Source: Ferrovibrio terrae_A (GTDB lineage Bacteria; Pseudomonadota; Alphaproteobacteria; Ferrovibrionales; Ferrovibrionaceae). Taken from it: a stretch of 64,000 nucleotides of DNA. A model generated the notes under the pieces. It was not told where the DNA came from. It did not search any database and saw nothing but the letters and a program-made list of their open reading frames with translations. A program made the position numbers and the translations under genes. The stretch spans positions 1-64,000 of the forward strand of contig NZ_CALSAN010000021.1 in NCBI RefSeq assembly GCF_943372915.1, written 5' to 3'. Positions 8,195 through 16,908 of the stretch are shown here, piece after piece; positions within the stretch are counted from its first letter, which is position 1; every line of letters begins with the position of its first letter.

Positions 8195-9613
8195 TTATGA
8201 TTGGAGCAGCTTGCCCGGGTTGAGAATGTTGCGGCTGTCGAAAAGCCGTTTCAGGTCGTGCATGATCTGCATCGCCACCGGCGGCTTGTAGCGCGGCAGT
8301 TCATCGCGGCGCAGCTGGCCGACGCCATGTTCGGCGCTGATGCTGCCGCGATAGCGATGGACCAGATCGTGCACCACGGCATTCAGTGGCGCCGTGAGGG
8401 CGTAGAAATCGTCGTCGGTCATATGCGGTGCGCGCTGCAGGTTGTAATGCAGGTTGCCGTCGCCCAGATGACCGAACACCAGGAAGCGCAGGCCGGGGAA
8501 GGCGGCTTCCACGGCGGTTTCGCAGTCGCGCATGAAGGCGGTCAGGCGACCGATCGGCAGCGCAATGTCATGCTTGATGGTCTTGCCGGCGCGCACCTGC
8601 GCTTCCGATATGCCCTCGCGCAGGCGCCACAGCGCCTTGGCCTGCTCGCCGCTCTGGGCAATCACCGCATCCTCGGCCTCACCGGCTGTGATCGCATCGC
8701 CCAGAATATTTTCCAGCAGACCGGCGAGATCGGCCGCCGCGTCGGTGTCGCTCAGCTCGGTCAGTACTATCGCGGGCGGCACGGTGGCAAAGGGAGAAAC
8801 AGTGCCAGGCACATGCTGCAGCACCAGATCGAGGCAGCTGTGCGTCATGAATTCAAAAGCCGTGAGCCGGTCGCCGGCGCGGGCGCCCAGCCGCACAAAC
8901 AGCTTCAGCGCCGCATCCTGGTCGGGCAGGGCGACCAGGGCAGTGACGCGCACCGCCGGTGCCGCCTGCAGTTTCAGCACGGCGGCGGTGATGACACCCA
9001 GCGTGCCTTCCGAGCCGATGAACAGGTCGCGCAGGTCATAGCCTGTGTTATCCTTGCGCAGACCCTGCAGCCCGTCCCAGATGCGGCCATCGGCCAGCAC
9101 CACTTCCAGGCCCAGGGCCTGCTCACGGGTATTGCCATAGCGCAGCACGGCGATGCCGCCGGCATTGGTGGCGAGATTGCCGCCGATGGTGCAGCTGCCC
9201 TCGGCGCCGAGGCTGAGCGGGAAGAATCGCCCGGACTCACGGGCCGCAGCCTGGACATTGGCGAGGATGCAGCCGGCATCCACCGTGATGGTGTTGCCGA
9301 CCGGATCGATCTCGCGAATACGGTTGAGCCGGCCCAGGCTGAGGATCACCTGCCGGCCGCTGTCATCCGGCGTGGCGCCACCGGCCATGCCGGTATTGCC
9401 GCCCTGAGGGATCACCGAAACCCGGGCGTCGTTGCAGCAGTGCAGCACGGCAGATACCTGCGCCGTGTCGGCCGGCCGCACCACGGCCAGCGCGCGGCCG
9501 CGATACTTCTTCATCCAGTCGACGACATAGGCATCCTGCGCGGTGGCCTCGGTGAGGACATGGGCCGCGCCGACAATATCGGCCAGCTGTGCCAGAAAAG
9601 CCGTGTCGCTCAT
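8195..9613 (-). CDS. FAD-linked oxidase, GlcD/D-lactate dehydrogenase-like
   Basis: A 472-residue FAD-binding type 4 oxidoreductase that oxidises a 2-hydroxy acid (D-lactate, glycolate or D-2-hydroxyglutarate type). The PCMH FAD-binding domain shows the pyrophosphate loop VIPQGGNTGMAGG and the LGAEGSCTIGGNLATNAGG segment. The C-terminal domain has the family end HLGDGNLHYN and ISAEHGVGQLRR. The start at 9613 is preferred over 9634 because it gives a 4-bp ATGA overlap with the flavin reductase stop. It probably handles a hydroxy acid formed downstream of ring opening; electron acceptor unknown. Confidence 0.92.
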   Translation of the reverse strand: MSDTAFLAQLADIVGAAHVLTEATAQDAYVVDWMKKYRGRALAVVRPADTAQVSAVLHCCNDARVSVIPQGGNTGMAGGATPDDSGRQVILSLGRLNRIREIDPVGNTITVDAGCILANVQAAARESGRFFPLSLGAEGSCTIGGNLATNAGGIAVLRYGNTREQALGLEVVLADGRIWDGLQGLRKDNTGYDLRDLFIGSEGTLGVITAAVLKLQAAPAVRVTALVALPDQDAALKLFVRLGARAGDRLTAFEFMTHSCLDLVLQHVPGTVSPFATVPPAIVLTELSDTDAAADLAGLLENILGDAITAGEAEDAVIAQSGEQAKALWRLREGISEAQVRAGKTIKHDIALPIGRLTAFMRDCETAVEAAFPGLRFLVFGHLGDGNLHYNLQRAPHMTDDDFYALTAPLNAVVHDLVHRYRGSISAEHGVGQLRRDELPRYKPPVAMQIMHDLKRLFDSRNILNPGKLLQS

Positions 9614-10251
9614 GGCTTCTGCTTCGTCCGCCATTCGGCGACAGTCATGAGTGGTGCCTCGAAACGGTCGCGCGTCGTGGTGTACCAGGCCGCGCCATGC
9701 ATGCGGCCAACCAGATCTAGGCCTGCAGCATCGACATGCAGCTTGTCGTCGATCAGGCCGTCGCGGATATGCAGGTGCAGAATCTCGCCAGACACCAGTT
9801 TGCGGTTATAGGGCAGGTCGGTGATGCTGAAGGTGCGGCATTCGAAACTGACCGGCGATTCCGCGATGCGCGGCACGGAAATCTGCTTCGATGGCGCCGT
9901 GGTCAGGCCGGCCTCGGCGATCTCGTTCACGCCATCGGGGAAATCGATGGCGCAGATCACCATCGGTTCTACGATGGCATGGCTCACCATGTTGACGACG
10001 AATTCACCGCGTTCGGCGATGTTGCGCGCAGTGTCCTTGTAGGGCCGGCCATCTTCACGCTTGTTGCCTTCGATGCCGATCACCAGCAGCGGCGGCGCAT
10101 TGCTGAACACGTTGAAAAAGCTGAACGGCGCTGCATTGGCGATGCCGTCGGCATTCAGGGTCGAGACCAGCGCGATGGGGCGCGGCATCACCGTGCTGAC
10201 CAGCAGCTTGTAGATGCGGTCCGGCGACAGGTCGGCGGCTGCGAAATCCAT
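9610..10251 (-). CDS. Flavin reductase-like (FMN-binding split barrel) protein
   Basis: A 213-residue protein of the flavin reductase-like domain family (DIM6/NTAB). The typical opening is present: a YKLLVSTVMPRPIALVST strand pair, then the phosphate/FMN segment NAAPFSFFNVFSNAPPLL, KDTARNI and FVVNMVS. Such proteins reduce free FMN for a partner monooxygenase or bind flavin as oxidoreductases. No flavin-dependent monooxygenase is visible in this window, so the partner is unclear. It starts 7 bp after the racemase stop and overlaps the FAD oxidase start. Confidence 0.88.
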   Translation of the reverse strand: MDFAAADLSPDRIYKLLVSTVMPRPIALVSTLNADGIANAAPFSFFNVFSNAPPLLVIGIEGNKREDGRPYKDTARNIAERGEFVVNMVSHAIVEPMVICAIDFPDGVNEIAEAGLTTAPSKQISVPRIAESPVSFECRTFSITDLPYNRKLVSGEILHLHIRDGLIDDKLHVDAAGLDLVGRMHGAAWYTTTRDRFEAPLMTVAEWRTKQKP

Positions 10252-10258
10252 TTGCGGC

Positions 10259-10918
10259 TTACCAGCCCAGACGCACGCGGCCCAGCGCCATCACGGCAGC
10301 GGCCTGGGTCGGTTCCACCACGGGAATGCCCAGCGCATCCTGCAGCGGATCGCGGAAGGCGGCCATGCCGGCACAGCCCATCACGATGCTGTGCGCCTGC
10401 TTCTCGTCGCGCAGGCGCTTGCCCACGGCAACCATGCGGGTCAGCGTGCGTTCCTTGTCGGCCAGTTCCGCCACGCCCATGCCAATGGCCAGTTCACCGG
10501 CCAGCCGGTCGGTGACTCCCATGGCACCCCAGAGCCGCAGGTGGCGCGGGATCGAACCATCGAGAATGGCGATGACGCCAAAGCTGTGGCCGAGGGTCAG
10601 CGCCGTCAGCACGCCGCATTCGGCAATGCCGAGTACGGGTTTCTTTACCGCTTCACGCACCACATGCAGGCCGGGATCGCTGAAGCAGGCGATGACGAAG
10701 GCGCCGGCTTCGGCTTCCAGTGATTTCGCCAGTTTTGCCAGCGGCAGCGTCACCGATTCCACATCCTGCTGGGTCTGGATGCCCGCCGGACCTTCTTTCA
10801 GCGTCAGGCTGCGCAAGGCGGGGCCACCGGCCATGCGCAGCGGTTCGAGGGCTGCGTCGATGCCGGCGGTGACGGCTTCGTTGGAATTCGGATTGATCAC
10901 AAGGACGGTGGAGGCCAT
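10259..10918 (-). CDS. Asp/Glu/hydantoin racemase family protein
   Basis: A 219-residue cofactor-independent racemase-family protein. The opening VLVINPNSN and the two active-site cysteines, C78 (VIACFSDPG) and C182 (VMGCAGM), are those of hydantoin racemases. Given the hydantoinase and D-carbamoylase about 1.3 kb away under an apparently shared operator, racemisation of 5-substituted hydantoins is the best guess. Arylmalonate decarboxylase or maleate isomerase relatives are less likely: decarboxylases keep one cysteine. It is the first gene of the minus-strand run and is divergent from the LysR gene at 11089. Confidence 0.85.
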   Translation of the reverse strand: MASTVLVINPNSNEAVTAGIDAALEPLRMAGGPALRSLTLKEGPAGIQTQQDVESVTLPLAKLAKSLEAEAGAFVIACFSDPGLHVVREAVKKPVLGIAECGVLTALTLGHSFGVIAILDGSIPRHLRLWGAMGVTDRLAGELAIGMGVAELADKERTLTRMVAVGKRLRDEKQAHSIVMGCAGMAAFRDPLQDALGIPVVEPTQAAAVMALGRVRLGW

Positions 10919-11008
10919 GGCGTTTTCCCAGTGAAGACAAGAGCCTGTGAAGATCGGTTGCAGTCTAAGCCTGCTGCGATGGCATGCTCCTTGCTTATTT
11001 GTCCACAG

Positions 11009-11029
11009 CCCTTAACCCAGTGTTATGGG
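11009..11029. promoter_or_regulatory. LysR operator, copy 1 (imperfect palindrome)
   Basis: CCCTTAAC and GTTATGGG flank a short centre in the 170-bp divergent region between the racemase gene and the LysR gene. It matches 17 of 21 positions of the perfect palindrome at 12035-12055 and contains a T-N11-A core, the LysR-type signature. From here the regulator could control itself and the minus-strand genes. Confidence 0.6.
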
Positions 11030-11088
11030 CCTGCCCGATTTCGGTGCATCATGCGATGACCGATAAAAAACCGCAGGGAGTGGCCGCC

Positions 11089-12027
11089 ATGTCATTGAAT
11101 CTCAGGCAGATCGAAGTGTTCCGGGCGGTGATGAGCACCGGCTCGATCAGCGGCGCCTCGAAGGTGCTGCATGTTTCGCAGCCCGCGGTCAGCCGTCTGC
11201 TGTCCTATACCGAGACGCGGGTTGGTTTTCCGCTGTTTGAGCGCATCAAGGGTCGGCTGTATGCCACCCCTGAGGCGAAACGCCTGTTCCGCGAGGTCGA
11301 TCATGTCTACCTCGGCGTGCAGCGGGTCAATGAAGTCGCGCATTCACTGGCCGAGCGGCGCCAGGGCGTGCTGCATGTGGTATCCAGCCCAAGTATCGGC
11401 CATGTGCTGATTCCGCAGGCAATCGCCGGCCTCTGCGCGCGCTACACCGATGCCAGGGTCACCTTCAATTTCCTCAATTACGCGCCGCTGCAGGATCGCC
11501 TGCTGAACCACCAGGCCGATATCGGCATCATCAGCACGCCCATCGAGCATCCCAATCTGGAAACCAAGCCGCTGGGCCAGAGCCGCATCGTCTGCGTTTG
11601 CCCGGAGGATCACCCGCTGGCGCAGCGCAAGGGGCCGCTCACTCTGGCCGATCTGCGCCCCTATCCGCTGATCAGCTATGACCGTGAAAGCCCTTACGGG
11701 CGCATGGTGGCGTCGATGTATGACGCGGCGGGCGAACCCTTGCGCGCCACCATCGAAGTCGGTTCGCCGCAGAGCGCCTGCGCGCTGTCCCAGGCCGGCG
11801 GCGGCATCGCGCTGATCGACGAGTTTTCGCTGCACAACTGGCCGAACGGGCATCTGGTCGCCTGTGCCGTGGCGGATGCGCCGGTGATGACCGCCAACCT
11901 GGCTTTCCTGCGCTTCGAACCGCTGTCGCAGCTGGCCCAGGGCTTTGTCGATATCCTGCGCAAGCTGATGGCGCTCAACGGCTTTTCGCTACTCGATGCG
12001 GAAGCCGGCAGTATCCTGCGGCACTGA
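11089..12027 (+). CDS. LysR-type transcriptional regulator of the hydantoin genes
   Basis: A 312-residue LTTR with an N-terminal helix-turn-helix (NLRQIEVFRAVMSTGS, then ISGASKVLHVSQPAVSRL) and a C-terminal effector domain starting near GVLHVVSSPSIG. The start at 11089 has AGGGAG 9 bases upstream; ATGs at 11056 and 10984 have poorer spacing and add non-conserved sequence. It resembles LTTRs tied to opine/amino-acid catabolism (OccR/NocR-like N-terminus); this is a family impression. It lies between the divergent racemase operon and the hydantoinase operon, with one copy of the same palindrome on each side. Confidence 0.92.
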   Translation: MSLNLRQIEVFRAVMSTGSISGASKVLHVSQPAVSRLLSYTETRVGFPLFERIKGRLYATPEAKRLFREVDHVYLGVQRVNEVAHSLAERRQGVLHVVSSPSIGHVLIPQAIAGLCARYTDARVTFNFLNYAPLQDRLLNHQADIGIISTPIEHPNLETKPLGQSRIVCVCPEDHPLAQRKGPLTLADLRPYPLISYDRESPYGRMVASMYDAAGEPLRATIEVGSPQSACALSQAGGGIALIDEFSLHNWPNGHLVACAVADAPVMTANLAFLRFEPLSQLAQGFVDILRKLMALNGFSLLDAEAGSILRH

Positions 12028-12034
12028 CGGCCGG

Positions 12035-12055
12035 CCCTTAACATCGTGTTAAGGG
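12035..12055. promoter_or_regulatory. LysR operator, copy 2 (perfect palindrome)
   Basis: CCCTTAACA and TGTTAAGGG flank a 3-bp TCG centre, 84 bp before the hydantoinase start and 7 bp after the LysR stop. It contains T-N11-A. It could also fold as a hairpin after the LysR gene, but no T-run follows. The related copy at 11009-11029 favours a protein-binding site. Confidence 0.65.
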
Positions 12056-12138
12056 CTGATGACAAACCGGCATGCGACATTCTGGTGCTGCATTGCGAAA
12101 CTTTCCGCAGTGTCAGCGTAACGAAGTGAGTGAGGCGC

Positions 12139-13605
12139 ATGGGGGAATTCGATCTGGTGGTGCGCAAGGGTCGCGTTGCCACCGCAGCCGAAGTCTTCGA
12201 GGCCGATATCGGCATTCGTGACGGAGTGATTGCCGCGATCGGGTCATCCATCGCGCCGGGCAAGCGCGAAATTGATGCGGCAGGCCGCTGGGTTCTGCCC
12301 GGCGGCATCGACAGCCATTGCCATGTCGAGCAGCTCTCGGGCATGGGCCTGATGTGCGCTGACGACTTCTATTCCGCAACGGTTTCGGCGGCCTTTGGCG
12401 GCACCACCACGATCATCCCGTTTGCGGCGCAGCATCGCGCCATGAAAATCCCCGAAGTCGTGGCTGACTACGCCCGGCTGGCGCGCGAAAAGGCCGTGAT
12501 CGATTACGGCTTCCACCTGATCCTGGCCAATCCCGACGATACCGCGCTGCAGACCGATCTGCCGGCCGCGATCCGCGAAGGCATCACCTCGCTCAAGGTC
12601 TACATGACCTATGACAAGCTGAGGCTGGACGATCACCAGCTGCTTGATGTGCTGGCCGTGGCGGCACGCGAGCAGGCGCTGGTCATGGTGCATGCCGAAA
12701 ACCACGACATGATCCGCTGGCTGGCGCATCGCCTGCTGGAGCAGGGCCATACCGCGCCGAAATACCATGCCGTGGCGCATGACCCGATTGCCGAAAGCGA
12801 GGCGACCAACCGCGCCATTGCGCTGTCCCGCCTGCTCGGCGTGCCGCTGCTGATCGTGCATGTGTCGGGTCAGGAAGCGATCCACACCATCCGCAATGCC
12901 AAGACGCGCGGCGCTGCCGTCTACGCCGAAACCTGCCCGCAATATCTGTTCCTCACCGCTGAGGATCTGGATCGTAACGGCATGGACGGCGCAATGTTCT
13001 GCTGTTCGCCGCCGCCGCGCGACAAGGAATCGCAGGAGGCGGTCTGGGCCGGCATGAAGGACGGCACGCTGCTGACCTATTCGTCGGATCATGCGCCGTA
13101 CCGGTTTGACAAGACCGGCAAGCTGCCCAAGGGCGACGCGACGACGTTCAAGGAAATGGCCAATGGCGTACCGGGGCTGGAACTGCGCCTGCCGCTGCTG
13201 TTCTCCGAAGGCTTCATGGCCGGCCGCATCACCATCCAGGAATTCGTGGCATTAACGGCGACAAACCATGCCGCGATGTATGGCCTCAGCGGCCGCAAGG
13301 GCACCATTGCCGTGGGTGCCGACGCCGATATCGGCATCTGGAATCCGGACCGCGAGATCACCGTCACCACCGGCATGCTGCACGACAATGTCGGCTACAC
13401 GCCCTATGAAGGTCGCAAGCTGAAGGGCTGGCCGGAAATCGTCATCAGCCGCGGCCGTGTCGTGGTCGAGAACAACACGCTCAATGCCGAACGCGGCTCG
13501 GGCAAGTTCCTCAAGCGCAAGCCGTCCGACATGCTGGCCAACCCGACCGGGATTTCGGCCGCCGTGGCGCGGCAGATGCTGCGCAGTCTGGTGGGCATGC
13601 AATGA
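12139..13605 (+). CDS. Hydantoinase/dihydropyrimidinase-family amidohydrolase
   Basis: A 488-residue metal-dependent cyclic amidase that opens hydantoin or dihydropyrimidine rings to N-carbamoyl amino acids. The binuclear metal site is complete: H60 and H62 (GGIDSHCHVE), carboxylated K153 (SLKVYMTYD), H185 (MVHAEN), H241 (IVHVSG) and D317 (SSDHAPY). ATG at 12139 is the likely start; a GTG at 12130 is an alternative. The 4-bp overlap with the D-carbamoylase gene couples the two steps. A perfect LysR-type palindrome lies in the leader. Stereopreference for D-hydantoins is inferred from the partner enzyme. Confidence 0.92.
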   Translation: MGEFDLVVRKGRVATAAEVFEADIGIRDGVIAAIGSSIAPGKREIDAAGRWVLPGGIDSHCHVEQLSGMGLMCADDFYSATVSAAFGGTTTIIPFAAQHRAMKIPEVVADYARLAREKAVIDYGFHLILANPDDTALQTDLPAAIREGITSLKVYMTYDKLRLDDHQLLDVLAVAAREQALVMVHAENHDMIRWLAHRLLEQGHTAPKYHAVAHDPIAESEATNRAIALSRLLGVPLLIVHVSGQEAIHTIRNAKTRGAAVYAETCPQYLFLTAEDLDRNGMDGAMFCCSPPPRDKESQEAVWAGMKDGTLLTYSSDHAPYRFDKTGKLPKGDATTFKEMANGVPGLELRLPLLFSEGFMAGRITIQEFVALTATNHAAMYGLSGRKGTIAVGADADIGIWNPDREITVTTGMLHDNVGYTPYEGRKLKGWPEIVISRGRVVVENNTLNAERGSGKFLKRKPSDMLANPTGISAAVARQMLRSLVGMQ

Positions 13606-14552
13606 GTACGCTGAAGCGCCCCTATGGCCTGGCCGTCGCCCAGCTGGGCCCCATCCATCTGGCCGACAGTCGCGCCGCCGTGGTCAAGCGCCTGATTGCC
13701 CTGCTGCGCGAGGCCCATGCGCGCGGCGCCAAATTCGTCGTCTTCCCCGAACTGGCACTCACCACCTTTTTCCCGCGCTACTGGATGACCGAGGAAGAGG
13801 CGGTCGAACGTTTTTTCGAACGCAGCATGCCGGGCCCGGAAACACAGCCGTTGTTCGATCTGGCGGCCGAATTCGGCATCGGCTTCTATCTCGGCTATGC
13901 CGAGCTGACACCGGATGGCCGTCGCTTTAACACCGCCATCCTCGTCAATGGGAAGGCCAGGATCGTCGGCCGCTATCGCAAGATCCATCTGCCCGGTCAT
14001 TCGCATCACATCCCGACCGCACCGTTCCAGCATCTGGAGAAGAAATTCTTCGAGGTTGGCAACGAGGGTTTCAAGGTCTGGGAAGCACTGGATGCACGCA
14101 TCGGCATGTGCATCTGCAATGACCGCCGCTGGGCCGAAACCTATCGCGTCATGGGTCTGCAGAGCGCCGAGATCGTCGCGCTGGGCTACAACACGCCGAG
14201 TTGGAATATCCACTGGAGCGAACCGCCGCATCTGCGCATGTTCCATCATCTGCTCTCGCTGCAGGGCAATGCCTACCAGAACGGGCTCTGGGTGGCGGCG
14301 GCCGGCAAATGCGGTTCCGAGGATGGTTTCCACATGATCGGCGGTTCGGCGATTGTTGCGCCGACCGGCGAGATTGTGGCCCAGGCGCAGGGCGAGGGCG
14401 ACGAGCTGCTCTTCGTCAATGCCGACCTGGCACTGGGCGAGACCTTCCGCGAGCATGTGTTCAATTTCGCCAAGCATCGCCGGCCCGAGCATTACGGCCT
14501 GATTATCGAGCGGACCGGTGCGGGTGCGCCGCTCGGCACGCCGCCTGACTGA
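13602..14552 (+). CDS. Carbon-nitrogen hydrolase, N-carbamoyl-D-amino-acid hydrolase type
   Basis: A 316-residue nitrilase-superfamily enzyme that removes the carbamoyl group from N-carbamoyl-D-amino acids, giving D-amino acid, CO2 and ammonia. The Glu-Lys-Cys triad is E50 (VFPELALTTFFPR), K127 (YRKIHLPG) and C172 (CICNDRRWAE). Lys and Cys fall at the same numbers as in the Agrobacterium D-carbamoylase, and the 316-residue length also fits. It overlaps the hydantoinase stop by 4 bp and is followed after 46 bp by an amino-acid importer. The exact side-chain preference is not visible. Confidence 0.92.
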   Translation: MSTLKRPYGLAVAQLGPIHLADSRAAVVKRLIALLREAHARGAKFVVFPELALTTFFPRYWMTEEEAVERFFERSMPGPETQPLFDLAAEFGIGFYLGYAELTPDGRRFNTAILVNGKARIVGRYRKIHLPGHSHHIPTAPFQHLEKKFFEVGNEGFKVWEALDARIGMCICNDRRWAETYRVMGLQSAEIVALGYNTPSWNIHWSEPPHLRMFHHLLSLQGNAYQNGLWVAAAGKCGSEDGFHMIGGSAIVAPTGEIVAQAQGEGDELLFVNADLALGETFREHVFNFAKHRRPEHYGLIIERTGAGAPLGTPPD

Positions 14553-14598
14553 ACTGTATTTGCGCGTTCTATCCATCATCCATAACAAGGGGGTTGCC

Positions 14599-15447
14599 AT
14601 GATTTATCGCAAACTGAACCGGGGTCTCTTCGCCGCTGCGGTGCTTGCCGCCGCCAGCCTGAGCCTGCCGGCTCTGGCCCAGACGCTGAAGACCGGCATT
14701 GATGCCACCTTCGCCCCGCATGCCATGGCCAAGCTGGGCGGTGGCCTGCAGGGCTTCAACATCGATCTCGGTGAAGAGCTGAGCAAGAAGCTGGGGAAGA
14801 AGATCGAGATCGAGGGCACCGAATTCTCCGCCCTGATCCCCGGCCTCAATGCCAAGAAGTATGATTTCGTCATCGCACCGGTGACGGTGACGCCGGAGCG
14901 TTCCAAGAACATGCTGTTCAGCGACGGCTACCTGAACACCGATTACGGTTTCGTGCAGAAGAAGAGCGCGCCGGACATCAAGACCGTCGAAGACCTCAAG
15001 GGCAAGACCATCACAGTCAACAAGGGTTCGGCCTACGAGAACTGGGCCCGCGACAATGCCGAGAAGCTCGGCTTCAAGTATGACGTCTTCGGCACCAATG
15101 CCGATGCCGTGCAGGCCGTGCTGGCCGGTCGCGCCGACGCCAATATGTCGGGCAACACCTCCAGCGCCTGGTCAGCGAAGCAGAATCCCGACCTCAAGGC
15201 GACGCTGGTAATCTCCACCGGCCTGGTCTGGGCCATGGCCTTCCGTCTCGACGACAAGGCGCTGCGCAACGAGATGTCGATGGCGATCAAGTGCATGAAG
15301 CAGGACGGCTCGCTGGCCAAGATCGTCGAGAAGTGGCTGGGCGAGAAGCCGAAGCCGGGCTCGGCCGCGGCCACCATCACGCCGGGCTTCGGCGTTCCGG
15401 GCATGGAAGGCTATGACCCGACCCCGGCGACGCTGGCGTGCAAGTAA
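14599..15447 (+). CDS. Polar amino-acid ABC transporter substrate-binding protein
   Basis: A 282-residue periplasmic protein of family SBP_bac_3. A signal peptide ends at LPALAQ, then TLKTGIDATFAPHA, the GFNIDLGEEL helix, and the family block DFVIAPVTVTPERSKNMLFS. The start at 14599 has AAGGGGG upstream; the longer frame from 14518 would add sequence before the signal peptide. It is the first gene of a complete importer (binding protein, ATPase, two permeases) downstream of the D-carbamoylase, so the substrate may be an amino acid or N-carbamoyl amino acid of the pathway. Confidence 0.92.
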   Translation: MIYRKLNRGLFAAAVLAAASLSLPALAQTLKTGIDATFAPHAMAKLGGGLQGFNIDLGEELSKKLGKKIEIEGTEFSALIPGLNAKKYDFVIAPVTVTPERSKNMLFSDGYLNTDYGFVQKKSAPDIKTVEDLKGKTITVNKGSAYENWARDNAEKLGFKYDVFGTNADAVQAVLAGRADANMSGNTSSAWSAKQNPDLKATLVISTGLVWAMAFRLDDKALRNEMSMAIKCMKQDGSLAKIVEKWLGEKPKPGSAAATITPGFGVPGMEGYDPTPATLACK

Positions 15448-15472
15448 GCCTTCGCAGCAAGGATAGTCGTTC

Positions 15473-16219
15473 GTGAGTCCATCGCCGATCCTGGAGCTCG
15501 TAGGCCTGCACAAGGCCTACGGGTCTCTCTCTGTGTTGCGTGGTATTGACCTCCGGGTCTGGCCCGGTGAAATGGTTTGTGTCATCGGGCCGTCCGGTTC
15601 GGGCAAGAGCAGCATGCTGCGCTGCTGCAATCGGCTGGAGGAGTCGACCGGCGGGCAGGTGGTGGTCGATGGCACCGACATCACCCGCCCCGATGTCGAT
15701 ATCAACACGGTGCGCCAGCGTATCGGCATGGTGTTCCAGCAGTTCAATCTCTACCCGCATCTGACCGCGCTGGGTAATGTGACGCTGGCGTTGCGCAAGG
15801 TGCTGGGCAAGTCGAAGGCCGAGGCCGACAAGCTCGGCATGGCGGCGCTGGAGCAGGTGGGGCTGGTCGACAAGGCCGGGGTGCATCCTGCCCAGCTGTC
15901 CGGTGGGCAGGCGCAGCGCGTGGGCATCGCCCGCGCCATCGTGCTGCAGCCCAAGCTGATCCTGTTTGACGAGCCGACCAGCGCACTCGATCCGGAAACC
16001 GTGGGCGAAGTGCTGAAGGTGATGCGCCAGCTGCGCGAAGCGGGCATGACCATGCTGGTGGTCACCCATGAAATGGCCTTCGCCCGCGCCGCCGCCGATC
16101 GCGTCATCTTCATGGATGGGGGCGTGATCGTGGAGCAGGGGCCGCCTGCCGAGGTATTCGGCGCCCCGCAGCACGAACGCACCAAAGCCTTTCTGGCACG
16201 CTACCACGCGGCCGAATAG
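15473..16219 (+). CDS. Polar amino-acid ABC transporter ATP-binding protein
   Basis: A 248-residue ATPase of the GlnQ/HisP type. Walker A GPSGSGKSS, the Q-loop FQQFNLYPHLT, signature LSGGQAQRVGIARAI, Walker B LILFDEPTSALDPE and switch histidine VVTHEM are all present. It starts with GTG at 15473, with AAGGA 8 bases before it. It is followed 2 bp later by the first permease gene. Confidence 0.95.
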   Translation: MSPSPILELVGLHKAYGSLSVLRGIDLRVWPGEMVCVIGPSGSGKSSMLRCCNRLEESTGGQVVVDGTDITRPDVDINTVRQRIGMVFQQFNLYPHLTALGNVTLALRKVLGKSKAEADKLGMAALEQVGLVDKAGVHPAQLSGGQAQRVGIARAIVLQPKLILFDEPTSALDPETVGEVLKVMRQLREAGMTMLVVTHEMAFARAAADRVIFMDGGVIVEQGPPAEVFGAPQHERTKAFLARYHAAE

Positions 16220-16221
16220 CG

Positions 16222-16902
16222 ATGAGCGACTTCGAACGCTTCGTCCATACCTTTTTCAATCTGGAGGTCGCGGCCAAATACTGGCCCGATCTGCTGAAGG
16301 GGCTGGGCGTCACGGCCGGTGTCGGCGTGCTGGTGGCGATCACCGGCCTGGTCTTTGGCGTGGTGCTGGCGGTGCTGCGGGCCATGCAGTTCCGGCCACT
16401 GTCACTGCTGATCATCGCTTTTGCTGACATCATGCGGGCGCTGCCGCCGCTGGTGCTGATGATCGTCTTCTTCTTTGCCTTCCCGCTGATCGGCATGCCG
16501 ATGAATGCCTTCACCACCGTGTGGCTGGCCTTGTCGCTGGTGCTCGCGGCCTATGCCGAGGAAAGTGTCTGGGGCGGCATCCTGGCGCTGCCGCGCGGCC
16601 AGTCGGAAGCGGCCCGTTCCACGGGTCTCAACTGGTGGCAGACCATGACGGCGGTGATCCTGCCGCAGGCCTTCCGCATCGCTGTGCCGCCGCTGACCAA
16701 CCGCGTGATTGCCATCAGCAAGAATGTCGCGCTGGGGTCGGTGGTGGCGCTGAACGAGGTGCTGAATGAAGCGCAGTCGGCCAGCAGCAATTCGGGCAAT
16801 CCGACGCCGCTGACCATGGCGGCGGCCGCCTATCTGCTGCTGTTCATCCCGATCCTCTATGCGGCGCGGCGGCTCGAAACCCGCTGGCAGTGGAAGGTCT
16901 GA
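16222..16902 (+). CDS. Polar amino-acid ABC transporter permease 1
   Basis: A 226-residue inner-membrane permease of the HisMQ/GlnP family with about five hydrophobic segments. The EAA-type loop that contacts the ATPase is visible as GQSEAARSTGLNWWQTM, followed by VILPQAFRIAVPPLTN. It pairs with the permease at 16909 to form a heterodimeric channel. Confidence 0.93.
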   Translation: MSDFERFVHTFFNLEVAAKYWPDLLKGLGVTAGVGVLVAITGLVFGVVLAVLRAMQFRPLSLLIIAFADIMRALPPLVLMIVFFFAFPLIGMPMNAFTTVWLALSLVLAAYAEESVWGGILALPRGQSEAARSTGLNWWQTMTAVILPQAFRIAVPPLTNRVIAISKNVALGSVVALNEVLNEAQSASSNSGNPTPLTMAAAAYLLLFIPILYAARRLETRWQWKV

Positions 16903-16908
16903 CGCATC

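Noticed and set aside
12035..12055. Hairpin after the LysR gene as a terminator
   Set aside because: The stem is perfect but no T-run follows, and a related palindrome lies in the LysR promoter region, so an operator fits better.
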